Assembly (NCBI RefSeq): GCF_000720425.1
Contig: NZ_JOAJ01000005.1
Location: 62,001-126,000, forward strand
DNA: 64,000 nucleotides
From: Nocardia rhamnosiphila NBRC 108938
GTDB lineage: Bacteria > Actinomycetota > Actinomycetes > Mycobacteriales > Mycobacteriaceae
Direction: 5' to 3'
The notes under the pieces were generated by a model. It saw nothing but the letters and a program-made list of their open reading frames with translations, had not been told where the DNA came from and did no database searches. Position 1 is the first letter of the stretch. Every line of letters begins with the position of its first letter. Below are positions 45,455 through 54,275 of this stretch, piece after piece. Both the position numbers and the translations under genes were made by a program.

Positions 45455-47629
45455 ATGGCTGACAGTGGTAGTCCGGTAACCGACGCGGCGGCCGCGGCGG
45501 TCGCGCCCACGGCGAAGACGGTTCCGTTCGAGCGGGTACACCACGGCGACCGGTTCGTCGACGAATACGAATGGCTGCGGGACAAAGAGGACCCGGAGGT
45601 CATCGCCCACCTCGAGGCCGAGAACGCCTATACGGAGGCCCGGACGGCGCATCTCGCACCGCTGCGCGAGAAGATCTTCGACGAGATCAAGAACCGCACC
45701 CAGGAAACCGATCTGTCGGTGCCGACCAGGCTCGGTGAGCACTGGTACTACTCGCGCAGCTACGAGGGCAAACAGTACGGTGTGCACTGCCGGTGCCCGA
45801 TCGACGCGGATGCCGCCGGGATCGACGCCTGGACCCCGCCGCAGCTCGAAGCCGGGACCGAGATTCCCGGAGAACAGGTCCTGCTGGACAGCAATATGCT
45901 GGCCGAAGGGCATGATTTCTTCGCACTCGGCGCGTTCTCGGTGAGCCACGACGGGAATCTGCTGGCGTTCTCGGTGGACACCGCCGGTGACGAGCGCTAC
46001 ACCTTGCGATTCATGGATCTGCGGACCGGGGAGCTGCTCGGCGACGAGATCCCGCGGACCGCGCCCGGGGCCACCTGGTCGCTGGACGGCAGCCACGTCT
46101 TCTACCAGACCGTCGACGAATCCTGGCGGCCCGATACCGTGTGGCGGCACCGGCTCGGTGACACGTCCGCCGCGGATGTGCAGGTGTTCCACGAGCCGGA
46201 CGAGCGCTATTGGGTGAGCGTCGGCGCCACCCGGTCGGAGAAGTATCTGATGATCTGGGTGGGGTCCAAGATCACCACCGAGGGCCGGGTGCTGGAATCG
46301 GATGATCCGACCGGTGAGTTCCGGGTGCTGCTGCCCCGTAGAGAAGGGGTCGAGTATTCGGCGGAGCACGCGGTGGTGGCGGGTGAGGACCGGTTCCTGA
46401 TCCTGCACAACGATGTCGTGGACGGGGTGAAAGCGGAGAACTTCGTCCTGGCCGAGGCTCCGGCCGACGACCCGTCCCGGCTGCGCACCCTCATCGGGCA
46501 CCGCGACGACGTGCGGCTCGAGGATATCGACGCCTTCGCCGGGCAGCTGGTGCTCAGCTATCGCCGCGAGGCGCTGCCCCGGGTGGCGGTGTGGCCGCTG
46601 ACCGCGGACGGCTACGGCGAACTGCGTGAGCTGGAATTCGAGCTGGAGCTCTACAGCGCCGGGCTCGGTTCCTGCCCGGAATGGGATCAGCCCACGCTGC
46701 GGCTCGGGCTCACCTCGTTCATCACACCCACCCAGGTCTTCGACTATGTGGTGGAGACCGGTGCCCTGCTGCTGCGCAAGGAGCAGCCGGTACTCGGCGG
46801 TTACGAGGCGAACGATTATGTGCAGCACCGTGATTGGGCGGTGGCCGCGGACGGCACCCGGATTCCGATCTCGATCGTCGCCCGGCGTGATACCGACCGG
46901 GTCGCCGGTCCGAAACCGTTGCTGCTCTACGGTTACGGCTCCTACGAGGCGAGTATGGATCCGGGTTTCTCGGTGTCGCGGCTGTCGCTGCTCGATCGCG
47001 GCATGGTCTTCGCGATCGCGCATGTGCGCGGCGGCGGCGAGATGGGCCGGCTCTGGTACGAGAACGGCAAAACACTCACCAAGAAGAACACCTTCACCGA
47101 CTTCGTCTCCTGCGCACAGCATCTCGTCGACAACGGCACCACCGCGCCGGATCGGATGATCGCCGATGGTGGCAGCGCGGGCGGGCTGCTGGTGGGCGCG
47201 GTCGCCAATATCGCGCCGGAGCTGTTCGCCGGAGTACTGGCCAATGTGCCGTTCGTCGATCCGCTCACCTCGATTCTCGATCCCTCGTTGCCGTTGACGG
47301 TGATCGAATGGGACGAGTGGGGAAATCCACTGGCGGACAAGGACGTCTACGAATACATGAAGTCGTATTCGCCCTACGAGAACGTCGCGGCCAAGGATTA
47401 TCCGGCCATCCTGGCGATCACCAGCATCAACGACACCCGGGTGCTGTATGTGGAACCGGCGAAATGGGTCGCGAAACTGCGCGCCACCAAGACCGGTGAT
47501 TCGCCTCTGCTGCTCAAAACGGAGATGAGCGCCGGGCACGGCGGGGTCAGCGGGCGGTACGAGAAATGGCGCGAGGTCGCCTTCGAGTACGCCTGGGTGC
47601 TGGACACCGTCGGTCTCGGGGAGAAGTAG
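45455..47629 (+). CDS. ptrB: Oligopeptidase B (prolyl oligopeptidase family)
   Basis: A 724-residue S9A serine peptidase that cleaves short peptides after basic residues. An N-terminal beta-propeller (about 75-420) covers a C-terminal alpha/beta hydrolase domain. Catalytic Ser lies in DGGSAGGLLVG, Asp in SINDTRVLY and His in SAGHGGVSGRYEKW; GGGEMGRLWYENGK is characteristic of the B type. ATG 45455 is preferred to the GTG three codons upstream. M. tuberculosis has ptrB (split in two) in the same purB-purS interval, so the neighbourhood is conserved; here it is one uninterrupted frame. Confidence 0.92.
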   Translation: MADSGSPVTDAAAAAVAPTAKTVPFERVHHGDRFVDEYEWLRDKEDPEVIAHLEAENAYTEARTAHLAPLREKIFDEIKNRTQETDLSVPTRLGEHWYYSRSYEGKQYGVHCRCPIDADAAGIDAWTPPQLEAGTEIPGEQVLLDSNMLAEGHDFFALGAFSVSHDGNLLAFSVDTAGDERYTLRFMDLRTGELLGDEIPRTAPGATWSLDGSHVFYQTVDESWRPDTVWRHRLGDTSAADVQVFHEPDERYWVSVGATRSEKYLMIWVGSKITTEGRVLESDDPTGEFRVLLPRREGVEYSAEHAVVAGEDRFLILHNDVVDGVKAENFVLAEAPADDPSRLRTLIGHRDDVRLEDIDAFAGQLVLSYRREALPRVAVWPLTADGYGELRELEFELELYSAGLGSCPEWDQPTLRLGLTSFITPTQVFDYVVETGALLLRKEQPVLGGYEANDYVQHRDWAVAADGTRIPISIVARRDTDRVAGPKPLLLYGYGSYEASMDPGFSVSRLSLLDRGMVFAIAHVRGGGEMGRLWYENGKTLTKKNTFTDFVSCAQHLVDNGTTAPDRMIADGGSAGGLLVGAVANIAPELFAGVLANVPFVDPLTSILDPSLPLTVIEWDEWGNPLADKDVYEYMKSYSPYENVAAKDYPAILAITSINDTRVLYVEPAKWVAKLRATKTGDSPLLLKTEMSAGHGGVSGRYEKWREVAFEYAWVLDTVGLGEK

Positions 47630-47767
47630 GCCCGCCGGGCGGCGACCGGATCGTGTCCCGATGTTCGCCGCCCGGCCATATCCGCTCCACGGGCCGGTCA
47701 CCGGACCTGCATGCGCAGGTCATCGGTACTGCACGCCACGGACACCTGCGGCTGCCATTGTCGGTAC

Positions 47768-48469
47768 ATGAACGCTGAGCTGCTCGTTTCGGTGTCGGGC
47801 GTCCGGGAAGCCACCCGGGACGCGGCGATCGGCTTCGCCGAGGAGATGGATCAGCGGGGGGTGCGGTTGTCGCTGCTGGTGGCGCCGCGGCTGAAAGGCG
47901 GATATCGGCTCACCGACGACCCCACCACCCAGGCCTGGTTGCGCGGCCGTCGCGGTCGTGGGGACGCCGTGGTGCTGCACGGCTACGACCAGGCCGCGAC
48001 CAAACGGCGCCGGGCCGAGTTTTCGACGCTGCCCCGACACGAGGCGTTGCTGCGGCTGACCGCCGCCGACCGGGCCATGGAGCAGGTCGGCCTGCGCACC
48101 CGCCTGTTCGCCGCGCCCCGCTGGGATGTGTCCGGCGGTGCGACCGCGGCGCTGCCCGAGCTCGGTTTCCGGCTCTCGCTCGGGTTGACCGGTATTCATG
48201 ACCTGGAACGCAATTCGGTGCAGAAGGCGCGGGTGTACGGCATCGGGGAGGGGTTCCGCGCCGAACCCTGGTGGTGCCGCGCGCTGGTGCTGGGCGCCGC
48301 GCGCACCGCGCGGCGGGGTGGCGTACTCCGCCTGGCGGTTTCGGCCGCACAGCTGGGCCGGCCGGGTCCGCGGCAGGCGATGCTGGACGCGGTGGATCTC
48401 GCGCTCTATCACGGGGCGCGCAGCGAGGTGTACCGCTGGGAGCCCGTCCGAGCCGTTCGCGCGGCCTGA
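47768..48469 (+). CDS. DUF2334-family protein (polysaccharide-deacetylase-like)
   Basis: A 233-residue protein of the DUF2334 group, distantly related to NodB-type polysaccharide deacetylases. It has VSVSGVREATRDAAIGFAEEMDQRGVRLSLLVAPR, AVVLHGYDQ (in place of the usual HGYxH) and FAAPRWDVSGGATAALPELGFRLSL. The second metal His of the HGxxH motif is not present in the normal form, so catalysis is uncertain. ATG 47768 is chosen for its clean N-terminus. M. tuberculosis has a homolog-sized gene near purS (Rv0784, from memory). Confidence 0.7.
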   Translation: MNAELLVSVSGVREATRDAAIGFAEEMDQRGVRLSLLVAPRLKGGYRLTDDPTTQAWLRGRRGRGDAVVLHGYDQAATKRRRAEFSTLPRHEALLRLTAADRAMEQVGLRTRLFAAPRWDVSGGATAALPELGFRLSLGLTGIHDLERNSVQKARVYGIGEGFRAEPWWCRALVLGAARTARRGGVLRLAVSAAQLGRPGPRQAMLDAVDLALYHGARSEVYRWEPVRAVRAA

Positions 48470-48581
48470 GACTCCGCCGCCGCATTGGACTCCGCCGCCC
48501 CATTCGGCGATAACGGGGCGGCGGTCCCCATTTCCCGGCCCGGGGCCGGATAAGAGTGGACTCGGCCGTGTCCCGCATGTT

Positions 48582-48598
48582 ATGCATGAGTCATGCAT
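48582..48598. promoter_or_regulatory. Palindromic operator overlapping the marR start codon
   Basis: ATGCATGA-G-TCATGCAT is a perfect 8+1+8 palindrome whose right arm covers the ATG at 48593. MarR proteins bind palindromes of this size; binding here would block transcription or initiation of the marR-eamA operon. Confidence 0.72.
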
Positions 48599-49111
48599 GA
48601 TAGCCGGACCGCAAACCTGCTGGGCGCCGCCGCCCTGGCGGTCACCGACCTGATGCTCGAGCGGGTGGCCGACGACACCGGTGTCGGAACCAGCGCGGCC
48701 GCGGCGCTGGTGGTGCTGGCCGGCTCGCCCGGACTGAGCGGGACCGAACTGGGCCGCCGGGTCGGATCGAGCCAGTCGGCGGCGGCGCGCATGATCGACA
48801 CGCTGCTGCGACGGGAACTCGTGGAGCGCCGGCCCGGACAGGGCCGTGAGATCGCCGTCCGCCTCACCGAGCGCGGCCGGCAGGCCGCGGCGAATATCCT
48901 GGCCGCCCGCGGCGGCGGCTTGGCGCATGTGCTCGACCCGCTGGATGCCGCCGAACGTGAGACCCTGGCGCTGCTGCTCGACAAGTTGCTGACCGGTCTG
49001 TACTCCGATATCGGCAATGCCGACCTGCTGTGCCGGCTCTGTGACCGGCGCTCGTGCATCACCGGTGCTTGCTGCCCGGTGGGTCAGGCCGAACGGGACC
49101 GGTCCGGATGA
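48593..49111 (+). CDS. MarR-family regulator with C-terminal cysteine cluster
   Basis: A 172-residue MarR protein. The winged helix spans about 35-105 (GLSGTELGRRVGSSQSAAARMIDTLLRRELVERRPGQGREIAVRLTERG in parts). The C-terminus adds CRLCDRRSCITGACCPVG with Cys at 147, 150, 155, 160 and 161, which ordinary MarR proteins lack; this could bind a metal or sense redox. It sits on a palindrome overlapping its own start and is translationally coupled (ATGA) to an EamA exporter, the classic regulator-exporter pair. Confidence 0.85.
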   Translation: MHDSRTANLLGAAALAVTDLMLERVADDTGVGTSAAAALVVLAGSPGLSGTELGRRVGSSQSAAARMIDTLLRRELVERRPGQGREIAVRLTERGRQAAANILAARGGGLAHVLDPLDAAERETLALLLDKLLTGLYSDIGNADLLCRLCDRRSCITGACCPVGQAERDRSG

Positions 49112-49932
49112 CGGCGGGTGCGGCACTGGCCCTGGCCTCCGCGGCCGCCTACGGCGTCTCCGACTTCACCGGTGGGCTGCTGGCCCGCCGGATAGACCTG
49201 CGCGTGGTCGCCGTCGTCGGGCAGTTCGGCGGACTGGTCGTGGCGCTGGCCGCCGCGCCGCTGTTCCCCGGGCAGTGGGACAGTCAGAGCATGTTGTGGG
49301 GCGCGCTCTCGGGGCTGGGGACCGGGGTGGGCATGCTGTTCCTCTTCCGCGGGCTCAGCCGTGGCGCCATGAGCACCGTGGTACCGGTCAGCGCGGTCGG
49401 AGGTGTCGCGTTACCGGTCCTGGCCGGGGTGCTGTGGCTCGGTGAACGTCCGGCGGTGGCGGCCTGGGCCGGAGTCGCCGTGGCGGTTCCCGCCCTGTGG
49501 CTGGTTTCCCACGGCGGTGCGGGCGGGCGCGCGGCGGGCACGGGTGATGCGCTGATCGCGGGGGCGGGTATCGCGGTGCAGTATCTGGCCCTGGCACAGA
49601 GCGATCCGGCGGCGGGGATCTGGCCCGTGGTCGCCGGACGGGTGGCCGCCGTCCTCACCCTGCTACCGCTGTTGCGCGGTACGGGCGAGCGGCCGCGGCC
49701 CGCCGCCGTGGTGTGGTCGCTCGCGACCGGCGCCGCCGCCGCGATCGCACTGATCTGCTATCTGCTCGCCGGCCGAGAGCAACTGGTGGTGATCGCCGTG
49801 GTGCTGTCCTCGCTGTATCCGGTGATCCCGGTCGTCCTCGGTCTGGTCGTCCTCGGCGAAAAGCTCACCCGTATAAGGACAACGGGCCTGGTCGCCGCGC
49901 TGCTCGCGGTCGCGCTGCTCGTATTCGATTGA
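49108..49932 (+). CDS. EamA/DMT-family transporter
   Basis: A 274-residue membrane protein with about ten hydrophobic helices in two EamA repeats (about 1-135 and 150-274); each repeat ends in the GVLWLGERP or GLVVLGEKLT type motif. Such transporters export metabolites or drugs. ATG 49108 overlaps the marR stop, so its production depends on the regulator transcript; the ligand is likely what the MarR protein senses (inferred). Confidence 0.85.
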   Translation: MTAGAALALASAAAYGVSDFTGGLLARRIDLRVVAVVGQFGGLVVALAAAPLFPGQWDSQSMLWGALSGLGTGVGMLFLFRGLSRGAMSTVVPVSAVGGVALPVLAGVLWLGERPAVAAWAGVAVAVPALWLVSHGGAGGRAAGTGDALIAGAGIAVQYLALAQSDPAAGIWPVVAGRVAAVLTLLPLLRGTGERPRPAAVVWSLATGAAAAIALICYLLAGREQLVVIAVVLSSLYPVIPVVLGLVVLGEKLTRIRTTGLVAALLAVALLVFD

Positions 49933-49961
49933 GGCTCGCCGCGTTTGAGGCTCGCCGCGTT
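49930..49961. repeat. 16-bp tandem direct repeat at the end of the EamA gene
   Basis: TGAGGCTCGCCGCGTT occurs twice head to tail. The first copy contains the EamA stop codon. Confidence 0.7.
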
Positions 49962-49990
49962 CGACGCGAACGCGAGTATTCCCGCGAGCC
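49957..49990. terminator. Hairpin after the EamA gene
   Basis: GCGTTCG (49957-49963) pairs with CGAACGC (49967-49973). GGCTCGC upstream (49949-49955) can pair with GCGAGCC (49984-49990) as an outer stem. It lies between convergent genes. Confidence 0.55.
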
Positions 49991-50100
49991 CCGAGCAGAT
50001 CCGATGATCGGCGCATCCGGCACACACTCCGTGGCAGGCGGAGCCGGCCGTCGAACCGGAAGGTGGCGACCTACACCCGCCGAGCGACCATCGGCCGGGT

Positions 50101-50745
50101 TCAGAGGTCGGCGTCGTGCTCCGGACGCAGGATCGTGAATTCGGTATCCGCCTTGCGCATTTCGTCGAGCCGACTGAAATACACACCCCAGGCCTGCTCG
50201 GCGATGATCCCGTAGTGGATCGGGAAGGCCAGCCGGGGCGCCACCGACCGCAGGTAGTCGACCGCCTCGCTGATCTTCATCCACGGGGCCGCGGCGGGGA
50301 CGGCGAGCACATCGACCGGAGTGGAGGGAACCCAGAGCGAATCGCCGGGATGGACGAACTGGGTCGGGTTCGCGGCGGTGCCCAGCTGGAAGACGGTGTT
50401 GTCGATCACCGGCAGTTCGGGGTGGATCACCGCGTGCCGGCCCCCGCCGCCGGTGATCCGCAGCCCGTCGAGTTCCACCACATTCCCCGCGTGCAATGCC
50501 TCCCAGGCCCCGCCCCGGAGTTCGGCGGTCTGCGGATCCGACAGCAGCCGCGCGCCGGGATTCGCCTCGATCAGCGGGTCGATCCGGTTCGGATCGATAT
50601 GGTCGGCGTGCTGATGGGTGACGGCGATCGCATCCAGTCCGGTGAGGCCTTCGAAACCGTGGGAGAACGCGCCGGGATCGAAGAGGATCTTCTTCCCGTT
50701 CAGTTCGACGAGTACGCAGGAGTGTCCGAAGTGGGCTACATGCAT
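50101..50745 (-). CDS. MBL-fold metal-dependent hydrolase
   Basis: A 214-residue metallo-beta-lactamase-fold protein of the UlaG/YtnP-like group. HFGHSCVLVEL, the metal motif THQHADHID (HxHxDH), GGGRHAVIHPE and FPIHYG near the end supply the remaining His ligands. The substrate is unknown. M. tuberculosis has an MBL gene directly next to purS (Rv0786c), divergent as here, which supports the assignment. ATG 50745 is used. Confidence 0.85.
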   Translation of the reverse strand: MHVAHFGHSCVLVELNGKKILFDPGAFSHGFEGLTGLDAIAVTHQHADHIDPNRIDPLIEANPGARLLSDPQTAELRGGAWEALHAGNVVELDGLRITGGGGRHAVIHPELPVIDNTVFQLGTAANPTQFVHPGDSLWVPSTPVDVLAVPAAAPWMKISEAVDYLRSVAPRLAFPIHYGIIAEQAWGVYFSRLDEMRKADTEFTILRPEHDADL

Positions 50746-50832
50746 GCACGCAAGGCTAGTACCGCATATGTTCGGTCACCCGCCGCGACCTTCCGGTCAC
50801 CGGGCAATTAGGCTGCTCAGGTAACCCCATCC

Positions 50833-50858
50833 GCGTCCCGGCGTCGGCGCCGGGACGC
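50833..50858 (+). promoter_or_regulatory. Leader hairpin upstream of purS
   Basis: GCGTCCCGGC (50833-50842) pairs exactly with 50849-50858; a T-run lies at 50869-50873. CTCAC (50861-50865) can also pair with GTGAG (50874-50878), which overlaps the purS ribosome site GAGGAG. The set could act as an attenuator or translational block; no ligand is apparent. Confidence 0.4.
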
Positions 50859-50887
50859 AGCTCACCCCTTTTTGTGAGGAGCAACCC

Positions 50888-51124
50888 GTGGCACGTGTCG
50901 TGGTCGAGGTGATGCCGAAGGCCGAGATCCTGGATCCGCAAGGGCAGGCCATAGCCGGCGCCCTCCCGCGTCTGGGATTCGAAGGCGTCACCGACGTCCG
51001 GCAGGGCAAACGCTTCGAACTCGAGGTCGGTGACGACGTCAGCGACGACCAACTCGCCTCGATCGCCGAATCGCTGCTGGCCAACACCGTGATCGAGGAC
51101 TGGAAGGTGGTGCGCGTCCCGTGA
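50888..51124 (+). CDS. purS: FGAM synthetase subunit PurS
   Basis: A 78-residue PurS protein that bridges PurL and PurQ in the three-part FGAM synthetase. [21 protein letters not shown] and [17 protein letters not shown] are the family strands. GTG 50888 has GTGAGGAG upstream; the stop overlaps the purQ GTG by 4 bp. Confidence 0.95.
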   Translation: MARVVVEVMPKAEILDPQGQAIAGALPRLGFEGVTDVRQGKRFELEVGDDVSDDQLASIAESLLANTVIEDWKVVRVP

Positions 51125-51798
51125 CCGCCCGCATCGGTGTCATCACCTTCCCCGGAACCCTCGACGATGTCGACGCCGCCCGCGCGGTCCGGCTGGCCGG
51201 CGCCGAAGCCGTCGACCTCTGGCACGGCGACGCCGATCTCAAGAGCGTCGACGCGGTCGTGGTTCCCGGCGGGTTCTCCTACGGCGACTACCTGCGCGCC
51301 GGTGCCATCGCCCGGTTCGCTCCCGTGATGGGGACCGTCGTCGAAGCCGCCGGCAAAGGTATGCCGGTACTCGGCATCTGCAACGGCTTCCAGGTGCTGT
51401 GCGAGGCCGGGCTGCTGCCCGGCGCCCTCACCCGCAACGAGGGGCTGCACTTCATCTGCCGCGACCAGTGGCTGAGTGTCGAAGCCACCGACACTGCCTG
51501 GACCTCCCGCTACGAACCGGGCGCCCAGATCCTGGTTCCCCTGAAATCGGGCGAGGGCCGCTACCAGGCCTCCGAGTCGGTCCTCGACGAACTCGAGGGC
51601 GAAGGCCGGGTGGTGTTCCGCTACGCGGGCGACAACCCGAACGGTTCGCAGCGCTCGATCGCGGGGATCGCGTCGGAGAACAAGCGGGTCGTGGGGCTCA
51701 TGCCGCACCCGGAGCACGCGACCGAGGCGTTGACCGGGCCGAGCGATGACGGGCTGGGGCTGTTCCTTTCTGTGCTGGACGTGCTGGTCGCTTCCTGA
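51121..51798 (+). CDS. purQ: FGAM synthetase glutaminase subunit PurQ
   Basis: A 225-residue class I glutamine amidotransferase that delivers ammonia for FGAM synthesis. Nucleophile Cys in [22 protein letters not shown] for the oxyanion and [10 protein letters not shown] for His/Glu. Coupled to purS by a GTGA overlap. The synthetase subunit purL lies 4 kb downstream, separated by four unrelated genes. Confidence 0.95.
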   Translation: MTARIGVITFPGTLDDVDAARAVRLAGAEAVDLWHGDADLKSVDAVVVPGGFSYGDYLRAGAIARFAPVMGTVVEAAGKGMPVLGICNGFQVLCEAGLLPGALTRNEGLHFICRDQWLSVEATDTAWTSRYEPGAQILVPLKSGEGRYQASESVLDELEGEGRVVFRYAGDNPNGSQRSIAGIASENKRVVGLMPHPEHATEALTGPSDDGLGLFLSVLDVLVAS

Positions 51799-51965
51799 CG
51801 GGGCGGGCGGACGTCCGGGCGCGGCCGGTCCGCCGCGGATGTGGCGATCCGTCGGCGAAGGCGCAAGATGTCGCCCTGACTGCGGCTGGTGCCGCGAGTC
51901 CCGGGTGCCGACCGGCGGGACGCCGGACCGGGCGGTAGCTCGCTGCGCCCGGGGAACTCCGGCCG

Positions 51966-52940
51966 TCACGAGCCGGCATCCGGAGCGTCGCCGGCGGCCG
52001 CCCGCTGGAAGCGTGCTGAGAGGTCTCGCAGCCTCGCCGTCAGCTCAGCGCCTTCGATCACGTCGAAATCCACGTCGAGCAGGCCCAGGTACAGAGTCAA
52101 CATCTGGGCTGTGTCCGACCCGACCTCGGCCACACATCGATCCGGCCCGGCCGGTTCCACCGTGCCAACGTGCGGCATACGTTCGCGCACGTACTCCACC
52201 GGCGCGTGCAACAGCACCCGGGCCGTGTAGCGCCAGGTGGATTGGCCGACGCCCCGCTGCACATGAGTCGAGGCGTCGTTGTCCGGTAACGGCCGGGGAG
52301 TGAATCGCGGGCCGTTGGGAGTGCGGGGAGAGATCCGGTCCACCCGGAAGGTCCGCCAGTCCGCACGGTCGATGTCCCAGCCCACCAGGTACCAGCGGTG
52401 GCCCCAATTCACCAGTTGATGCGGCTCGACTTCGCGCCTGCCGGGAGTGTTCCGGTGGGTCTCGTAGTCGAATCGGAGACGTTCGCCGGCGCGAATCGTC
52501 GCCGCGATCACGCTCAATGTGTCCGCGTCCACGGTGGGGCCGGCGCTCGGGACGGCGGCGATCGCCGAGCCCATACCGCTCACCTGGTGCCGCAGCCGCG
52601 GCGGCAACACCTGCTCGAACTTGGCCAACGCCCGTACCGAAGCCTCCGCCATCCCGGAAACGCCGCCACCCACCGACGTCCGAAGTCCCACCACTACCGC
52701 CACTGCCTCGTCGTCGTCGAGCAGCAGAGGGGGCAGCTTCGCCCCGGCGCCCAAGCGGTACCCGCCCCCTACCCCCGGCGCTGCGGCCACGGGATAGCCC
52801 AGGTCGCGCAGCTTCTCGATATCGCTGCGCACCGTCCTACCGGAGACGCCCAATCGCGCGGCGAGTTCTTCGCCGCTCCAGTCCATCCGTGACTGCAACA
52901 ACGACAGCAATCGCAACAGCCTGGCAGCAGTCTTCAACAT
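51966..52940 (-). CDS. WYL-domain (YafY-type) transcriptional regulator
   Basis: A 324-residue regulator. The N-terminal DeoR-like winged helix (about 1-60: EELAARLGVSGRTVRSDIEKLRDLGYPV) is followed by a WYL domain (RLRFDYETHRNTPGRREVEPHQLVNWGHRWYLVGWDIDRADWRTFRVDRI in parts) and the C-terminal WCX extension. WYL domains bind small ligands or nucleic acid. It is divergent from an epoxide hydrolase gene, with a perfect inverted repeat between them. ATG 52940 is chosen since MLKTAARLLRLLSLLQ is the family start. Confidence 0.88.
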   Translation of the reverse strand: MLKTAARLLRLLSLLQSRMDWSGEELAARLGVSGRTVRSDIEKLRDLGYPVAAAPGVGGGYRLGAGAKLPPLLLDDDEAVAVVVGLRTSVGGGVSGMAEASVRALAKFEQVLPPRLRHQVSGMGSAIAAVPSAGPTVDADTLSVIAATIRAGERLRFDYETHRNTPGRREVEPHQLVNWGHRWYLVGWDIDRADWRTFRVDRISPRTPNGPRFTPRPLPDNDASTHVQRGVGQSTWRYTARVLLHAPVEYVRERMPHVGTVEPAGPDRCVAEVGSDTAQMLTLYLGLLDVDFDVIEGAELTARLRDLSARFQRAAAGDAPDAGS

Positions 52941-52957
52941 TCGTTCAGCATCGCAGT

Positions 52958-52984
52958 AATTGCGGAAGCTGGTCTTCCGCAATT
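52958..52984. promoter_or_regulatory. Operator between the WYL regulator and epoxide hydrolase
   Basis: AATTGCGGAAG and CTTCCGCAATT form a perfect 11-bp inverted repeat with spacer CTGGT. It lies 17 bp before each of the two divergent start codons, an ideal place for shared control by the WYL protein. Confidence 0.75.
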
Positions 52985-53001
52985 GCCTTTAGCGTGGCGG
53001 T

Positions 53002-54189
53002 ATGACGAACACCACGGAGATCCGTCCCTTCCGCATCGCAATCCCGCAAGCCGATGTCGACGACCTGGTCGAGCGACTGAACCGCGCCCGGTGGCCGCAG
53101 CAGCCGGCCGGCACGGACTGGAGCCGGGGCGTTCCCGTCGACTATCTGCGTGGTCTGGCCGAATACTGGGCCGGCGGTTTCGACTGGCGGGCCCGGGAGG
53201 CCGAACTGAACGACATTCCGCAGTTCGTCACCACCATCGATGGGCAGGACATCCACTTCCTCCACATCCGATCCGCCGAGCCCGGGGCCCGGCCGCTCGT
53301 CCTCACGCACGGCTGGCCCAGCTCGCCGTTCGAGTTCCAGAACCTGATCGGCCCGCTGACCGACCCGAGATCCCACAGCGGAGACCCCGCGGATGCCTTC
53401 CATCTGGTCATTCCGTCACTCCCCGGCTATGGCTTCTCCACGCCCGTGGCGGGCCCGGGGTGGGGCAACCTCTTCCGCGTCGCGAGCGCCTGGGCGGAGC
53501 TGATGACCAGGCTCGGCTACGAACGATTTGCCGTGCACGGCACCGATGCGGGGGCAGGCGTTTCGCAGCTGCTGCCCATGGTGGCTCCTGGACGGGTGCT
53601 GGGCGTGCATGCCACCGGGACCGCACCGGCAATGCCCTTCGGCCCGTCGATCGACACCGAAGGCCTGTCCGAGGCAGACCGGAAGCGGGCCGAGCGCTTC
53701 AACCGGTTCCAAGCCGATGGCATCGGCTATCTCCACGTGCAGGCCACCCGGCCGCAGACGTTGTCCTACTCGTTGACCGACTCACCGGTCGGGCAGCTCG
53801 CCTGGATCGTGGAGAAGTTCCGTGAATGGACGGACCCGGCCGCCGAACTGCCCGAGGACGCGGTCGACCGGGACCAGCTGCTCGTCGACGTCAGCGTCTT
53901 CTGGTTCACCTGCTCCGGAGCCTCCGCCGCGCACTCCCTGTACGAAGGGATGCAGGCCTACCGAGAGATGAGTGCGTGGCAGGGTTCCGGGGAAACCCCG
54001 CCGCCGGCGGCTCCCACCGGTTATGCGGTGTTCGCGGGGGACGATACGATCCGCGGTCTGGTGGACCCGGGCGGTTATGTGGAGCACTGGTCGGAGTTCG
54101 ACCGCGGTGGTCACTTCCCGGCCATGGAGGTGCCGGAATTGCTTGCGCCGGATATCCGCGCCTTTTTCGCCGGCCACCGAGCCGGCTGA
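53002..54189 (+). CDS. Epoxide hydrolase family protein (alpha/beta hydrolase with EHN domain)
   Basis: A 395-residue protein. The N-terminal EHN domain (about 1-110: IRPFRIAIPQADVDDLVERLNRARWP) precedes an alpha/beta hydrolase core with HGWPSSPFEFQ (oxyanion), nucleophile Asp in HGTDAGAGVSQLL, and the His in FDRGGHFPAMEVPE. It resembles microsomal-type epoxide hydrolases that open epoxides to diols. It is likely controlled by the divergent WYL regulator. The substrate is unknown. ATG 53002 follows the operator directly; no strong ribosome site is visible. Confidence 0.85.
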   Translation: MTNTTEIRPFRIAIPQADVDDLVERLNRARWPQQPAGTDWSRGVPVDYLRGLAEYWAGGFDWRAREAELNDIPQFVTTIDGQDIHFLHIRSAEPGARPLVLTHGWPSSPFEFQNLIGPLTDPRSHSGDPADAFHLVIPSLPGYGFSTPVAGPGWGNLFRVASAWAELMTRLGYERFAVHGTDAGAGVSQLLPMVAPGRVLGVHATGTAPAMPFGPSIDTEGLSEADRKRAERFNRFQADGIGYLHVQATRPQTLSYSLTDSPVGQLAWIVEKFREWTDPAAELPEDAVDRDQLLVDVSVFWFTCSGASAAHSLYEGMQAYREMSAWQGSGETPPPAAPTGYAVFAGDDTIRGLVDPGGYVEHWSEFDRGGHFPAMEVPELLAPDIRAFFAGHRAG

Positions 54190-54275
54190 TCCGCCCGCTG
54201 TGGCGCACGCCGCCCGCGCCTCGGCCCCGAGATGCCGCAAGGGGCGCCGGAAGACGCAGCGCTTAGGGTCGGATC

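Noticed and set aside
45098..47701. An 867-codon open frame on the reverse strand
   Set aside because: It lies wholly antisense to oligopeptidase B, whose catalytic motifs are certain. Long antisense frames are normal in DNA of this GC content; the product has no domain.
47768..48469. Active polysaccharide deacetylase
   Set aside because: The HGxxH metal motif is altered to HGYDQ, so I call only the DUF2334-like family and not an activity.
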